From contig RBZT01000446.1 of NCBI GenBank assembly GCA_003693705.1, forward strand, positions 1 through 32,930: DNA of 32,930 nt. The letters run 5' to 3'. Shown here one piece after another: positions 10,871 through 20,690 of the stretch. The notes under the pieces were generated by a model. It had not been told where the DNA came from, did no database searches, and saw only the letters and a program-made list of their open reading frames with translations. Origin of the DNA: Polymyxa betae (lineage: Eukaryota > Endomyxa > Phytomyxea > Plasmodiophorida > Plasmodiophoridae). The position numbers and the translations under genes were made by a program. Positions within the stretch are counted from its first letter, which is position 1. Every line of letters begins with the position of its first letter.

Positions 10871-10894
10871 AAACCCTAACTGCCTCTAGGGTTT
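10871..10894. repeat. Telomere-motif hairpin, copy 1
   Basis: AAACCCTA, then an 8-base spacer, then TAGGGTTT: an eight-base perfect inverted repeat made of one C-rich and one G-rich telomere-like unit. It is followed by CGGAGACAGGCCTG, which resembles the sequence after copy 2. Confidence 0.7.
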
Positions 10895-11928
10895 CGGAGA
10901 CAGGCCTGCCTACAGGACAACAAGCGACGTTTGTTTTATGGATTTCATAATAATCAGGAGTGTGTCTTCAGTCAAGCAAAACGTTGCGAGAACCAGTACG
11001 TCCTGATATGAAGCACCATGACGGTTGCGATAACAGGAATGGCGTTTTTGGGATCTCAGATTTAGATCTGCTAACAAGCTTCTGTTGCTGCTCAAGCTGG
11101 TTTCTGTTTTCGACTGATTCGTTGCCGCACCGTTCAATTCGGAGCTGATTCACCCCCGTCTATAGAACCTGATTGCCATTCCATCCGTCATATGTTCAGC
11201 CTCTGAGCGAAAATGATGCAAATCAGGTACTATTCTTGGAGACTGGAAATCGTGGCTTTTTCAGCATCAGCTATCGCAAAGCTCTGTTTACCCGAATTTC
11301 TAAATAATCAGTCATGTTGCTGAAAATTGTATTACATGAAGCCTAAATTTTTTTTCCAACAAAACTCGTATTTAATATGAAGTTTGACCTAAATGAAATC
11401 CCGTTATTCGTGTTAGAGCAGCCTGCAGCTTGAATCCATCAAATCCAGAAGGATAAATTCTTGCTCATTCCCAGTTTGGAAAAGACCTTACAATTTTTGG
11501 CTGGATTTTTGTTTGATTATCGATCGATTGCGTTTCATCAAGATTTTAAGATATCCAGCGAAGGGCAATAAACAAACGATACTACAGTTGCTGAATCGGT
11601 TCAAGCACTCTGAGCATACTCAATCCTCTTTAGGGAGCAACTTGAATTGATTTTAGCTCAAAGAATATTTGCAGCAAGTTGATCATGAAACCATTTCAAT
11701 GATAATGCAGCTCTTCGATACAGCAAACTATTCCGAACAAGAATTTCATCATACATTGTGAATTTCTCTATCGCCTGCTTATCACATCTTTTCGTTTTTT
11801 GACTGCATTGGGTTTGGGGGCCAGTATAGTACATGAGCCCACTGAGCAAGTCTGATGACGACATTGGGACGCCTGGACATGGGATATCGGATGTTTGGAA
11901 GTCTGGATTCAGCAACTGTTCCTCAGAC

Positions 11929-11958
11929 AAACCCTAGCTCCCTGTCAAGCTAGGGTTT
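11929..11958. repeat. Telomere-motif hairpin, copy 2
   Basis: An 11-base perfect inverted repeat, AAACCCTAGCT and AGCTAGGGTTT, with an 8-base loop. It is followed by CTTGAGACTGGCTCTG, similar to the sequence after copy 1. The two copies lie about 1.06 kb apart in the same orientation. Confidence 0.75.
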
Positions 11959-12141
11959 CTTGAGACTGGCTCTGAAATGAGCCGTCATTTGCAGGTTCAG
12001 ATAGCAATTTTTTCTTGGATTGCTGAAGCTGTGCTCAGTCTCGTGAGCGCTGCTGGGCCTAGTACGACCTGCTCAGTATTGTAATGATGATTTGAAAAGA
12101 TTTTACACAGAATCCAGGTTATTTTTCTCTCTAGGAGATAG

Positions 12142-12916
12142 TTTGATCGCCAGGTCAGGGCCTCACTTTCTACACCACGACTTTCCTGGACTGTTGAAAA
12201 TATAAGGGCGTTGTTGGAAATACGCTTCTCTGAGCTATCCCAGAAAAAATTCAACGCTTGTAAAACAACTAAACAAAAAAATGCATGGTGGAGTTGGCTG
12301 GCCCAGCGCGTATCCGTTCGTATAGGGCGACAGGTCGACCCAAAACAGGCCCAGAACAAATATACAAATTTGAAAACAGAATATCGCGCCTTGGTCAAGG
12401 CCCAAGGAGAAACAGGCAACTCAGAAGACGACCTTGACTATCCTGAATATTGGGAAGTGATCAATGAATTCTTTCAGGTATTCTCCAGCGTTATGGCAGC
12501 GAAATCAACCGACTAATTAACGCTGGCAATTGACAGGAGTCGTCGGGATTGCGGGGAGACGCACTAATGGAGTCAATACGCCCTGGAAAACCAGCGCTCT
12601 CTAATCCAGCCTCCAGCGACAGCGAAGGCGAAGATGACGGCCCCAACAACGCTCATGTCGATCAGCTATCGAAGAAGAAGCCTAAAACATTAGGTGAAGC
12701 ATTGACAGATGGCATGGACTCCGTGGCGCAGGCGCTTATTAGGGTTGCTGAAATCGAGGCAGCTGCGCGGACGCAGCAACCGATGCAGCCGTCGGCGAGT
12801 TCTCTAGAATCGAACAGATACTGGAGAGGCAAGAGAATGCGATATCCCAGCAAAACATCATCAACACACAATTATTACAAGTGTTGAAGCGGTTGACTGA
12901 AAATTCATCCACATAA
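12142..12916 (+). pseudogene. PIF/Harbinger Myb-like DNA-binding protein
   Basis: The frame is open from 12142 and shows a Myb/SANT-like domain: WTVENIRALLEIRF, then KNAWWSWLAQRV, QAQNKYTNLKTEYR, and the acidic DDLDYPEYWEVI typical of the accessory protein of PIF/Harbinger elements. This protein binds element ends and helps bring the transposase to them. A 59-nt intron is predicted at 12478-12536 (CAG/GTATTC to GACAG/GAG, with a CTAATTAAC branch-like site). Exon 2 is acidic and helical. Its expected C-terminal coiled coil (EQILERQENAISQQN and on to TAA at 12914-12916) is in a different frame from its start, so a one-base indel lies near 12750-12800. No ATG precedes the Myb domain in the frame, so the start lies in an unseen upstream exon or is lost. 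It converges with the transposase 34 bases away. Confidence 0.65.
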
Positions 12917-12950
12917 TAACCATTTTAATAATACAACAGTACTACAACAC

Positions 12951-14255
12951 CTACTTTTGAACCCTATCTGATGCCTTTGAAATGGAGAGGTACTCCTTAA
13001 TCATATCTCGCTTCGCGAGAGCTATCTCACGGCGGTCGGCATTGCTAATGTGTTCCCGCCGATGATGGCTTAGGTATATATCCTCTGCTTCCGTATTTGA
13101 AATGAAAAGCATATCATGATACTCCACAGTCAAATTGTGGAGAATCATGCACGCTACAATGGTGTGCGCGGCGCTTTCTGGGGTCTTCATGTTCAAAGAC
13201 TTTTTTAGAATGCGCCAACGCCCTTTTAGCATTCCGAATGCTCTTTCGACCACAATTCTGCTGCAGGAATGCAGATAACTGTAATCTTTTTCATCATTTG
13301 GCATACCATCATAAACCAAATACGGGATAAGAAGATTATCCCTTAATGTGTAACCGGCGTCTCCAAGCAGATGATATCCTTTTGGAATGAGCCTGTCCAC
13401 AAACTGACCCAGCGATGACATCGTCCATACATTTTTATCGCTGCAGGACCCTGGCCGTAATGAATATTCGAGGAACCTTCCTCGGTGATCGACGGTAGCT
13501 TGCATATTAAAAGCTGCGAAACCTTTTCGACATATCCAGCTAAAGGAACAGATTAGGGTTAGGGTTAGGGTTTTGAAATGCCAATTGTACCCTTCGTAGT
13601 CGTAAGGCCTCTCAATGCGAAACAGAGACCCATCAACAGCTCCAACAGCATCAGGGAATCCGCACAAAACCTCAAAGCCCTGTGAAATTTCCTTGTACTG
13701 TGTATCAGACGGCATCTTGATAACTTGGCCAGGAATGAGGCACAGAAGGTCCAAAACCTAACAAGAAGTAAATCGAACATTGCAGACTGCAGTTATTCAT
13801 TTAAATTACCTCATTGACGTTAACGATGCACGTTGCTTTTGATACACCAAAACGGATGCTGTCTGAACGAAATCACTTTCCTGAGACAGGTAATTGAGCG
13901 TCATCGCAACTCTCATCCGCATTTCGACACGAGCCGTAGGTCCAGGAATTCTACAATTGTTTTCAAATGCAGTTAACTCAAGCAGATCAACAAGCCTATT
14001 GAATGTTCGTCTGGTAACTCGAAGATTTGCTTCGTACCATGCGTCATCCTCACATTCCTCCACTACTACCGTACGAATAAAATTAATAGCCAATTGACGA
14101 AATATAATAAACAATCTACATTGCCATGTATTGCTTCTTATTGTACGCTGTCGTGTTCTTGGACGCTTCATACGTCGACCATCAGATCCTACAGCAGCGA
14201 CAATAGCGCTGATGCAAGTTGTTAAAGCGATAATATTCGAGTTGCGAACAGGCAT
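12951..14255 (-). pseudogene. PIF/Harbinger (HARBI1-type) DDE transposase, three exons, one frameshift
   Basis: Exon 1 (14255-13810) carries the helical N-terminus, including TFNRLVDLLELTAF and MRMRVAMTLNYLS. Introns are predicted at 13809-13758 (52 nt) and 13590-13540 (51 nt). Catalytic blocks are AVDGSLFRIERP (first Asp), YHLLGDAGY (second Asp) and VVERAFGMLKGRWRIL (Glu), followed by CMILHNL. Splicing out the second intron gives the family motif CRKGFAAFN right after YDYEG; unspliced, the same place holds an in-frame insert made of telomere-like repeat. In exon 1, the expected family motif FGVSKATC is reached only after a frame change at a T run (plus-strand A run, 13849-13852), best explained by one missing T. 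The rest is intact, so the copy is recently inactivated or the base is a sequencing error. It would cut and paste the element together with the convergent Myb-like protein. Confidence 0.8.
13540..13590 (-). other. 51-nt intron largely made of telomere-like repeat
   Basis: On the coding strand it starts GTACAATTGG, carries three CCCTAA units (plus-strand tract 13553-13574) and ends TGTTCCTTTAG. Its length is a multiple of three and it has no stop, so the reading frame is open through it. Removing it restores the conserved transposase sequence around CRKGF, which is the evidence that it is an intron. The CCCTAAC repeats match the CTAAC-type branch-site consensus. Confidence 0.7.
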
Positions 14256-14330
14256 CTTCAAGTATAATATAACTTTTACTCTGAATTTTCACCGGCTTTT
14301 GTGGTCACACAGCGACTGCGATCTGCAGAC

Positions 14331-14367
14331 TTTTGAAAAAGTAAGTCTCTGACTTACTTTTTCAAAA
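14331..14367. repeat. Perfect 17-bp palindrome with 3-base loop
   Basis: TTTTGAAAAAGTAAGTC and its exact reverse complement, separated by TCT. It sits 76 bases 5' of the Harbinger transposase start and next to the copia relic, so it may be a transposon terminus or a foldback remnant. Confidence 0.85.
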
Positions 14368-14431
14368 AGTTACTGCTGATGATCACAGTCCAGTAAGCTG
14401 GCCAAAAAGTGAGTGACTAAAAAGTGAGACT

Positions 14432-14495
14432 TTTTCTATTTCAACCAGTCTCTTATATTTCAACCAGTCTCTTAGAGACTGGTTGAAATAGAAAA
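14432..14495. repeat. 22-bp inverted repeat with a third internal copy
   Basis: TTTTCTATTTCAACCAGTCTCT (14432-14453) is repeated directly, as its last 17 bases, at 14456-14472, and inverted at 14474-14495. The inner pair is separated by a single base. The right end abuts the copia RNase H relic, whose coding sequence supplies the CAACCAGTC motif, so this looks like a local inverted duplication of the relic's edge. Confidence 0.8.
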
Positions 14496-14990
14496 TGACT
14501 GGTTGTCCTGGAACAACGTGGTCGACGAACTCTCAGCCAGTCCTAAGTCGGATCAAAGTTGACGTCTCCACTTGATCAGCTGACTGCGGCCACATATTCG
14601 GCCTCGATTGAACTTAAGGCCACGCACTTCTGGGGGCGCGACCCCCACAATCTGTGCTCTCCACTGCCTCCACAGACGATTTGATACCCGCTCGTAGACT
14701 TTCTGTCAGGAGAATTGGCCCAGTCGGTGCCGACATAGGCGACCAATTTGGTCTTGGCCGCGTCGGGCGTAACCCCCGGTGGCGCAGCCTTCGCAAACTT
14801 GATGCCGTAACTCTTCGTCCCTTTCAGATATCAAAGGACTCTCTTCGCAGCAACCCGCCATCGGTCAGCGACTCCACACGTCGAGCACAACGGTTCACGG
14901 CTATAGCAATGTCGGGGAGGGCAACACAGGCCGCGAACGTTATCCCCTTTGAACTCTGATTCGGCAGGTCCCGCCATTGGGTAAATTGTA
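14496..14990 (-). pseudogene. Ty1/copia RNase H fragment
   Basis: Minus-strand reading shows the end of a copia polyprotein: FAACVALPDIAIAVN and WRVAAKRVL, a TGA at 14833-14831 where the family has Arg, then YLKGTKSYGIKFAKA, LVAYVGTDWANSPDRKSTSG (catalytic Asp), CVALSSIEAEYVAA (catalytic Glu), and in another frame TTLFQDNQS (catalytic Asp). Frame changes occur near 14950-14880 and near 14580. RNase H removes the RNA strand during reverse transcription in the cytoplasmic particle. Only this C-terminal piece survives; no LTR was found on either side. Confidence 0.75.
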
Positions 14991-14999
14991 ACACTTTTG

Positions 15000-16729
15000 G
15001 ATCCGCCAATGCACTTATTGTCAGTACAGTTCCGGAAACCTTCGTAACATCGCGTATGTCTCAATCCAATTTAAAACCAATATCTTGCACAACAACCGGA
15101 TTTTGAATGTAAACGGGTTTTGGGGAGAACTATTGAGTTTTTCAGGAAGGAGCTCCACCAGTACGAAAACTATGATAAAGAGCAATGTCAAATTATCAAA
15201 AATTTGACCAAGGTGCATTCGAACAGTTAGGGTCTCTTGTTTAGTTTAGCCATAAATTTTAGGAAAACCGTGCCTGGGACCCTTGATGTTACTGCGGGAG
15301 CGCATTGAACTCGCCCAGAAACAGCTCGATTTGGACAAAAGCCGAAAAAAAGGCTCTGCAATATTTCATGGGGCCCATGAGGCCATCATTCATAAAGGGG
15401 TTTCGGAGCCCGCCTGAATCCATAGTCGGCAGTGATCAGATGTTAAATGCAATTCGTGAACCCATCTTGAACTTCATCATTCGAAGTAACAGGTCCAGTT
15501 TGTCCCATAGTATTCCGGATATATGTGGATGCAATCCTGATCGGGCATCGACTCTGTTGACCCGCTTGCTAAGTGATATGAAACCTTCGACCAAACTCCA
15601 AGCCAAAGGTGTTTTGTAGCAAAGCAGGCTGACAACGAGCCTAGTGCGAATATAGAAGGACGACTGCTTCAAAATTTAACGGCAGATTGCTCAATGTCGA
15701 ATTACACTGCTCGGTATGCAAAGAAGCAACAGTCGTATCGACATCGCATGAACTCTCGTTAATGTGGTACAGCAACCAGCAATTATCCCGGTCAAGATCT
15801 GGCAAAAACAAAAGCTCATGACAGTTACGTTACCTTTTTTGGCTTTGAAACAGATTCTCTACTGTGCCTACCTCGACAGGGGTTGCTCAAAATGAGCTGT
15901 GATTGTAATGGTAGCTCTAACCCCCTCAAGTTAAGGGAGCTCAATGTCAAAAATAGCTCACATTGTGTCCGGATACACGTTAACCAGGCCCAATCACGAG
16001 CACTGGTAAGCTTGCAGTACAGCGTACTGCCGTTGGTTTCTCATGATTTATAGGATCTCGAACTCTCAGAACAATTGGAGGATCCAGAGACGGAAGTCGC
16101 TCTGCGCCTCCGCGGGTTCATCTACATGAAGGCTTCAAAACATGGACTAACGCATCCGAAACTGGAAGTGGTGTCGATTCAGTCACAAAGACAATAAGAT
16201 CAATGTGTTTCGGTGGTTTGCTTCTGATGGCGACAGGCGAACGCCACCCAGTGGCGTATCCTCTTTTGCAGATTCAGGCGTTTCGACAGCCACCCATTAA
16301 GGTGTCGTGCCCCAGCTAAAGGAAGGCCGCGCCTCATCTAAGGCCGCGCCCTAAAATTGCAGCTCCTGTTCTTTGTGCTTGCCATTACAGCACAGTGGTC
16401 ATTTGCCACTCTTTTTTCTTTCATCCTATTTTCAATACATCGGAAGGTTTATTCCGCTTAGACTTTCTGTGTGTTGAATCCACGATCATCTCATAAGGGT
16501 GTCTGGTTCTTGGAGCTGGCATGCGTCTTATTGCCAGCAATCGTATATATATAAAACACTCTAAATCGTGGCCTTCGATTCGTGATTACATCAGCTTCGA
16601 TGATTGATTCAGTGAGAACTGATTGGCCAACTGGCCGCCAACGGAAAATTTTTAGTTTTCTTAGGAAGTCGTTTAACGGTCGTCTTATTGTTTGTTTGTA
16701 TGAGCGTTTGCATTTGGAATTAATGGATC
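15000..16729. other. 1.7 kb without a confident gene; possible LTR-like or promoter stretch
   Basis: About 15290-15410 (+) has a helix-like coding stretch (ERIELAQKQLDLDKSRKKG) that stops at once in its frame; it may be a transposon relic. About 16300-16590 begins TGTCGTGCC, contains a TATATATATAAAA box (16544-16556) and ends ATTACA. This resembles an LTR with TG..CA ends, but I find no second copy in the window. Nothing else is recognisable. Confidence 0.3.
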
Positions 16730-16980
16730 GCGGAGAAGGGGTTAAACCATTATGTGGTAAACAGCAAATTGGAGTTCAAAGTCCAAAGGGTTGGATTATC
16801 GGAAGGTTCGGTTTCTTGGGAACCGACCAAGAATCTTAAGACGGTTAACCCAAATCAACGAACCAAGTCGAATTCCAATCCAAACTGGGTAACCATCAAA
16901 TTGGATATTTCATATTCACTTGCAAATAATCTACAGTCTGAACTTCTCATGCTTCTTAAACATTTACCAGTATGAGGATG
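16730..16980 (+). pseudogene. Chromodomain-like fragment of a Ty3-type chromovirus
   Basis: The frame beginning near 16739 reads NHYVVNSKLEFKVQRVG, then SVSWEPTKNLKTVN. This follows the chromodomain pattern of a beta strand, V-x-W/R-x-G, and a closing SWEPxxNL. The aromatic at the usual Trp of VKWKGY is replaced by Arg and the Tyr by Leu, so the methyl-lysine cage is incomplete. Chromodomains sit at the C-terminus of chromovirus integrases and direct insertion to heterochromatin. Nothing of the integrase is left upstream, so this is an isolated relic; a chance resemblance is possible. Confidence 0.45.
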
Positions 16981-17966
16981 TAAATGGGTCATCTTTTTGC
17001 CAGTTGGTCGATTTCCTTACTAGCAATAACAATTAGAAAGATCCAATCCGTTCTTAATGGTTTGTTGGATTCGTTATTCTTTTTCAGAAAAAGAGGAAAA
17101 TCGAGCTTTAGGCGCTTGTAGAGCTGGGTCAAATTTAACATTCTTTACTGATTAAATACTCTGGTCAGCATTAACTGCAGATAGAGCACGACATTGTCCA
17201 GTATGTCCAGGAAAGAAGCTCATCTCACATATGAGCACGATGATCACTATCACAAACTAGTTGTGATTGGATCGAGTGATTCTCATCGTCAGTGACAATG
17301 TGAGCCTCAAATCCGCACTGTTTACTTTTGCGACTGTGCCTAGAACAAAGCGCACTAAACCGACTATGTGGAAACGGATTTCCCCATCGAGATTGAAAAA
17401 TCCGAAGATCATTCTGACAGCATATTGAAAGGCATGAGAGAACTGGGTAACATGTTCGCTTTAGCCAATTATCACAGCTTTCACGTCTGTCAAATTTCGG
17501 GTCGGTAATCTTGGCCCGACCTATTTTTAGACATAAACAGGATAAAGTGACTCGCTGGACTGTAGTGACTGTACTGCTGTGGACGCATAGGCGGGCATTG
17601 CATAATCCTGTTCATCGTGCCTGCGTCGTACAGGATACTGTATCTAGAGTCTGCACTCAGTTGTCCAGCGATATTTAGAACCGATCAAAGGCGATCATTG
17701 CTGAGTTTGACGAATCCGGAACAGGGTTTCCAGATACCGAGCGGATGCTGAGAGTACAACGAAATTGCCTCAATTCCAAAATGGACAGCGAATTCTATTT
17801 TCCACAATGTATCTAGTCATTGAAATGTTAAAAAATCTAAGAGCAGTCTGAGTGATAGCAGGTATTACAGGATTACTCTCTACAGCAGAAAGCGCTTGTG
17901 TGTCGACATCCTCATCAATAATCTCTGGTTCTGCAGGGATCTCAGCAAATCACTTCTTTCTGTGAG
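16981..17966. other. No gene recognised
   Basis: About 1 kb of AT-rich sequence with stops in all frames and no motif, repeat array or RNA gene that I can identify. The right end (about 17880-17966) may hold 3' sequence of the minus-strand F-box-like gene. Confidence 0.4.
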
Positions 17967-18690
17967 TTATTCCGGAGAGCGAATCCTATTATATGGCGAA
18001 GCTGTCTTCGTCATGGGATTCCGAATTGCAAAAACATACGATGGCGATATCCGGACGACAAGCCCGCGCTTGGCATGTTGGGACCAATAATAAAGAGCGA
18101 TGCAAGTCGGGAACATTTCAAAGTGATTATCTCCAAAATAGATGGAGGGACCTAACTCAAAAACGGATTCGACCAGAACAGGATTCGATTCATCACAGAA
18201 GAACGAATCTTCGAGTGTCTCTCCAACACTGATGAAGACGCGATCCTCAACCTTACGCTGATTGAGCTTTTTACAGGCACGCTGATAGAGCTGTAATAGC
18301 GTACCGTGAGGTCTGGCAAGATAAAATTCTCTATCACCAAAAAAGACGTAGGTGAGAGCGGCAGGAGCGTATCGGAATCGAAGCCAATTAGCAATCCGTT
18401 CGTCAAGCACTCCAGGATAGCAAGATTCGACTTTCGCCTGAATCTGGATCTGGGTGATATCTGTATTTGGCTCATTAGCAATCATATACTCCGAGTATTA
18501 ATTATGGCAATGATCAGAAACCTTCATAGAAGGATTTGCAAGTGCCCTTGAGCCCAATAGGGTTACCGCCAGTAAGATACCCTTTTATAAGGTCGTAATG
18601 CAGAGACATCAGCAGGTAAGATGGCGTCTGTTCAATGGGATCCTCTGCTGACCCTGATTCATGATCGGGGCTGTCCTGGGTACTGGCCAT
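17967..18690 (-). CDS. F-box-like protein, two exons
   Basis: The start is taken at the ATG at 18690 (MASTQDSPDH). Exon 1 (18690-18522) encodes an acidic lead and an F-box-like helix pair: YLLMSLHYDLIKGYL, then GLKGTCKSFYE. A 61-nt intron (18521-18461, GAAG/GTTTCT to ATACAG/AT) has a TGCTAATG branch-like site 16 bases before the acceptor. Exon 2 (18460-17967) continues in frame with about 164 residues (beginning DITQIQIQAKVESCYPG) of unknown fold, including LYQRACKKLNQRKVEDRVF. F-box proteins recruit substrates to SCF ubiquitin ligases; here the match is weaker than in the gene at 379. A strong donor, ATC/GTATGT near 18029, could extend the gene to another exon, so the C-terminus is uncertain. 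No signal peptide is visible at this start, though a further upstream exon is possible. Confidence 0.5.
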
Positions 18691-18762
18691 GCCTATAGAG
18701 CGGTGCAGCAGCCAAAACAAGTTTGAACACGGCTCACCTTCCGCTGAATCTGATCGAGGCAC

Positions 18763-20372
18763 CTGACTATTGACTCACGGCTTTTGTTTTTTTAAAAGTA
18801 AATTCTATAAGTGAAACCACAGGAGCTTTGGGCGATTACCGCACCTTCCTGAGTACCATCGCCCATTTTCAATACATCCATAATCGATTATATAATCCAT
18901 AGAGTCTTCCAAAGCTGTTTACATAACTCCTTCCCAACACTCGCTTCTTTGTTTTCACACTGCTCTTTCGACGATTTGGCAAAAGCAGACATCGTACTCG
19001 CCCATAATTACGAGGCATCTTCAAATAAAGGGCCACATATCAGATTTTGAATGAAGAACTAACTACATGGGCGTTAGGGTTTCCTTCAGCCAGATATGAT
19101 CTGGTTGCACTTATTGGTGTTATCGGTAACGATTCCGGATACATTACGCGACCCTGGACAAGCTGCGATCTTCCGTCGATTTTGAACGACATTGTCTATA
19201 GATTGGTGAAGAGAACCCTCTGCTTTTATCGGTTCGCCATGGTCATACTGGACATAACCATAACCCCGGTAATGATCAACGGAGAGAGTGTAATCACCAC
19301 TCATTGAGGACTCCGCATCCAATATATATCGCCGTGAACGCCTTCAATTATTCGATTCAGCTCTCAGCAAGAAGGTGCGAGAATCACCACAGAAACCAAA
19401 CCAGCTCATGACCGAAACAACCAATTTTAGAGTAAGAATCTGAATATACAGTATGGTGGAATCCGGATGGCGCGAATCCTTGAATAAGCCTGGCAAGATC
19501 CAGTATATACGCAGTCCTCAATCCCGTGCCATTCCGACGCGATTGTTATCAGTCCCATCGGGCATCGGCCCTATTGACTAACACTGAGGTCATCCGAGAG
19601 CTTGCCTCCTCATTGGGATTTAATCTTCGGCGAGAATCAAACTCTACTGTTGAAATGTAATCGATTTTATTTAGGCTCTGTGTAATTATGACTCTGACCA
19701 TTAGGTCTTAAGTGATGAGAACTGCAAAATTGAGTCCATTCAGACGAAATTCGGACCTTCCTCGAATCGTCTCGTCTTTAAAATGTGATAATCCTTCGCT
19801 TCATGTAAATTGTATAATAATCAGGCTCTCATCGCTTCAACCAGCTAATTCTAAGAAATAAGAGCTCAACTTTTTAAACATTTTTTTGGATAGAGCTTTT
19901 AAGGGCAGAGGCTGAAGGCGAGAGCGATTAGATAAGTTTGATTACAACAGGTCCAATAACTTTTGGCTTTATCTCTGAATTCATATCTGCAGTGACCAAG
20001 ACCCGTCTGTTAAAAATGACATGCAGGAATCTAAAAACCGATCACAAAGAGCGATCCTCAAGTGGCTGGAGCATCTGTGACCATATCCATCGTCATCCTA
20101 TCATGCACAGGCGGATATATTCGGTCTATTAGCCCTGATGAGAAGCAATACCGTGCTAAGAACTGTGGACTAATCCTCGAATTTGGTCAGGCATCTGTTT
20201 CTAATGCATAATAGGTTTCTATTGAAAGCTTTATCAGTAAATATCACCCTTGGTGACTTGGAATAAATATGTGACAGAGCAGTCGTCCAGAAGGGTCGGG
20301 GCTACTAGGATCCAGACCGCTAGAAAAGGCAAGAGCTCTGACAGGCCTAACTGTCGCCATCATGATGATTTA
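18763..20372. other. 1.6 kb with coding-like traces only
   Basis: A minus-strand open frame at 19307-19086 has balanced codon use (YRGYGYVQYDHGEPIKAEG) and a TATATATA stretch just upstream (about 19323-19330), but no recognisable domain and no clear partner exon. A single TTAGGGTTT is at 19074-19082. The rest is AT-rich with stops in every frame. Confidence 0.3.
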
Positions 20373-20528
20373 AGAAAACTGCGAAGGTTATCTGAAAACT
20401 GCGATGAATTTCGGAATACTGCGCAGGATTCAGAAAACAGCGAGGATGATCTGAAAGCTGAGATGGTTTTCAAAAACTGCGATGGTTTCAGAAAACTGCG
20501 ATGCTGCGATGGTGGTTTGGAAACTGCG
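20373..20528. repeat. Degenerate tandem repeat upstream of QCR8
   Basis: About eight imperfect units of roughly 20 bases with the core GAAAACTGCGATGGTTTC. It lies 160-320 bases 5' of the QCR8 start codon, before the TATA-like box. A regulatory role is possible but not shown. Confidence 0.7.
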
Positions 20529-20616
20529 CAGTTCAAATCCTTCTCAAGTCACAGGGAAGAAAAAAGTGCGCTTGCACTTGTTGCTCGATCTTCTCGATCT
20601 TATCGTCGAGGTTACC

Positions 20617-20624
20617 TTTATAAG
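20617..20624 (+). promoter_or_regulatory. TATA-like box of QCR8
   Basis: TTTATAAG, followed by a pyrimidine-rich stretch (CTCTTCTCTCCTTGCTC) that would suit an initiator, 67 bases before the ATG. Similar TATA-plus-pyrimidine layouts occur near 1862 and 25038. Confidence 0.45.
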
Positions 20625-20690
20625 CTCTTCTCTCCTTGCTCTGATCATTATCGACCTCTACCTCTTTCCAACTCCTATCTCACCATCATA

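Larger units (their letters stand above)
9494..12141. other. Gene-poor 2.6 kb
   Basis: AT-rich with frequent stops in all frames. ORFs at 9668-9964 (+), 10583-10792 (-) and 11658-11930 (-) have no motif I recognise. The only clear structures are two related AAACCCTA hairpins (10871-10894 and 11929-11958), annotated separately. The right part may belong to the Harbinger element whose Myb-like gene begins near 12142, but I could not find its terminal inverted repeat. Confidence 0.4.

Noticed and set aside
13565-13780. Minus-strand 71-residue ORF
   Set aside because: Out-of-frame shadow of the transposase second exon; direct joining of exon 1 without the frameshift correction would wrongly lead into it.
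16302-16590. LTR of a chromovirus
   Set aside because: TG..CA ends and a TATA box are suggestive, but no second copy, primer-binding site or target duplication is visible, and the chromodomain relic lies on the wrong side for a 3' LTR.
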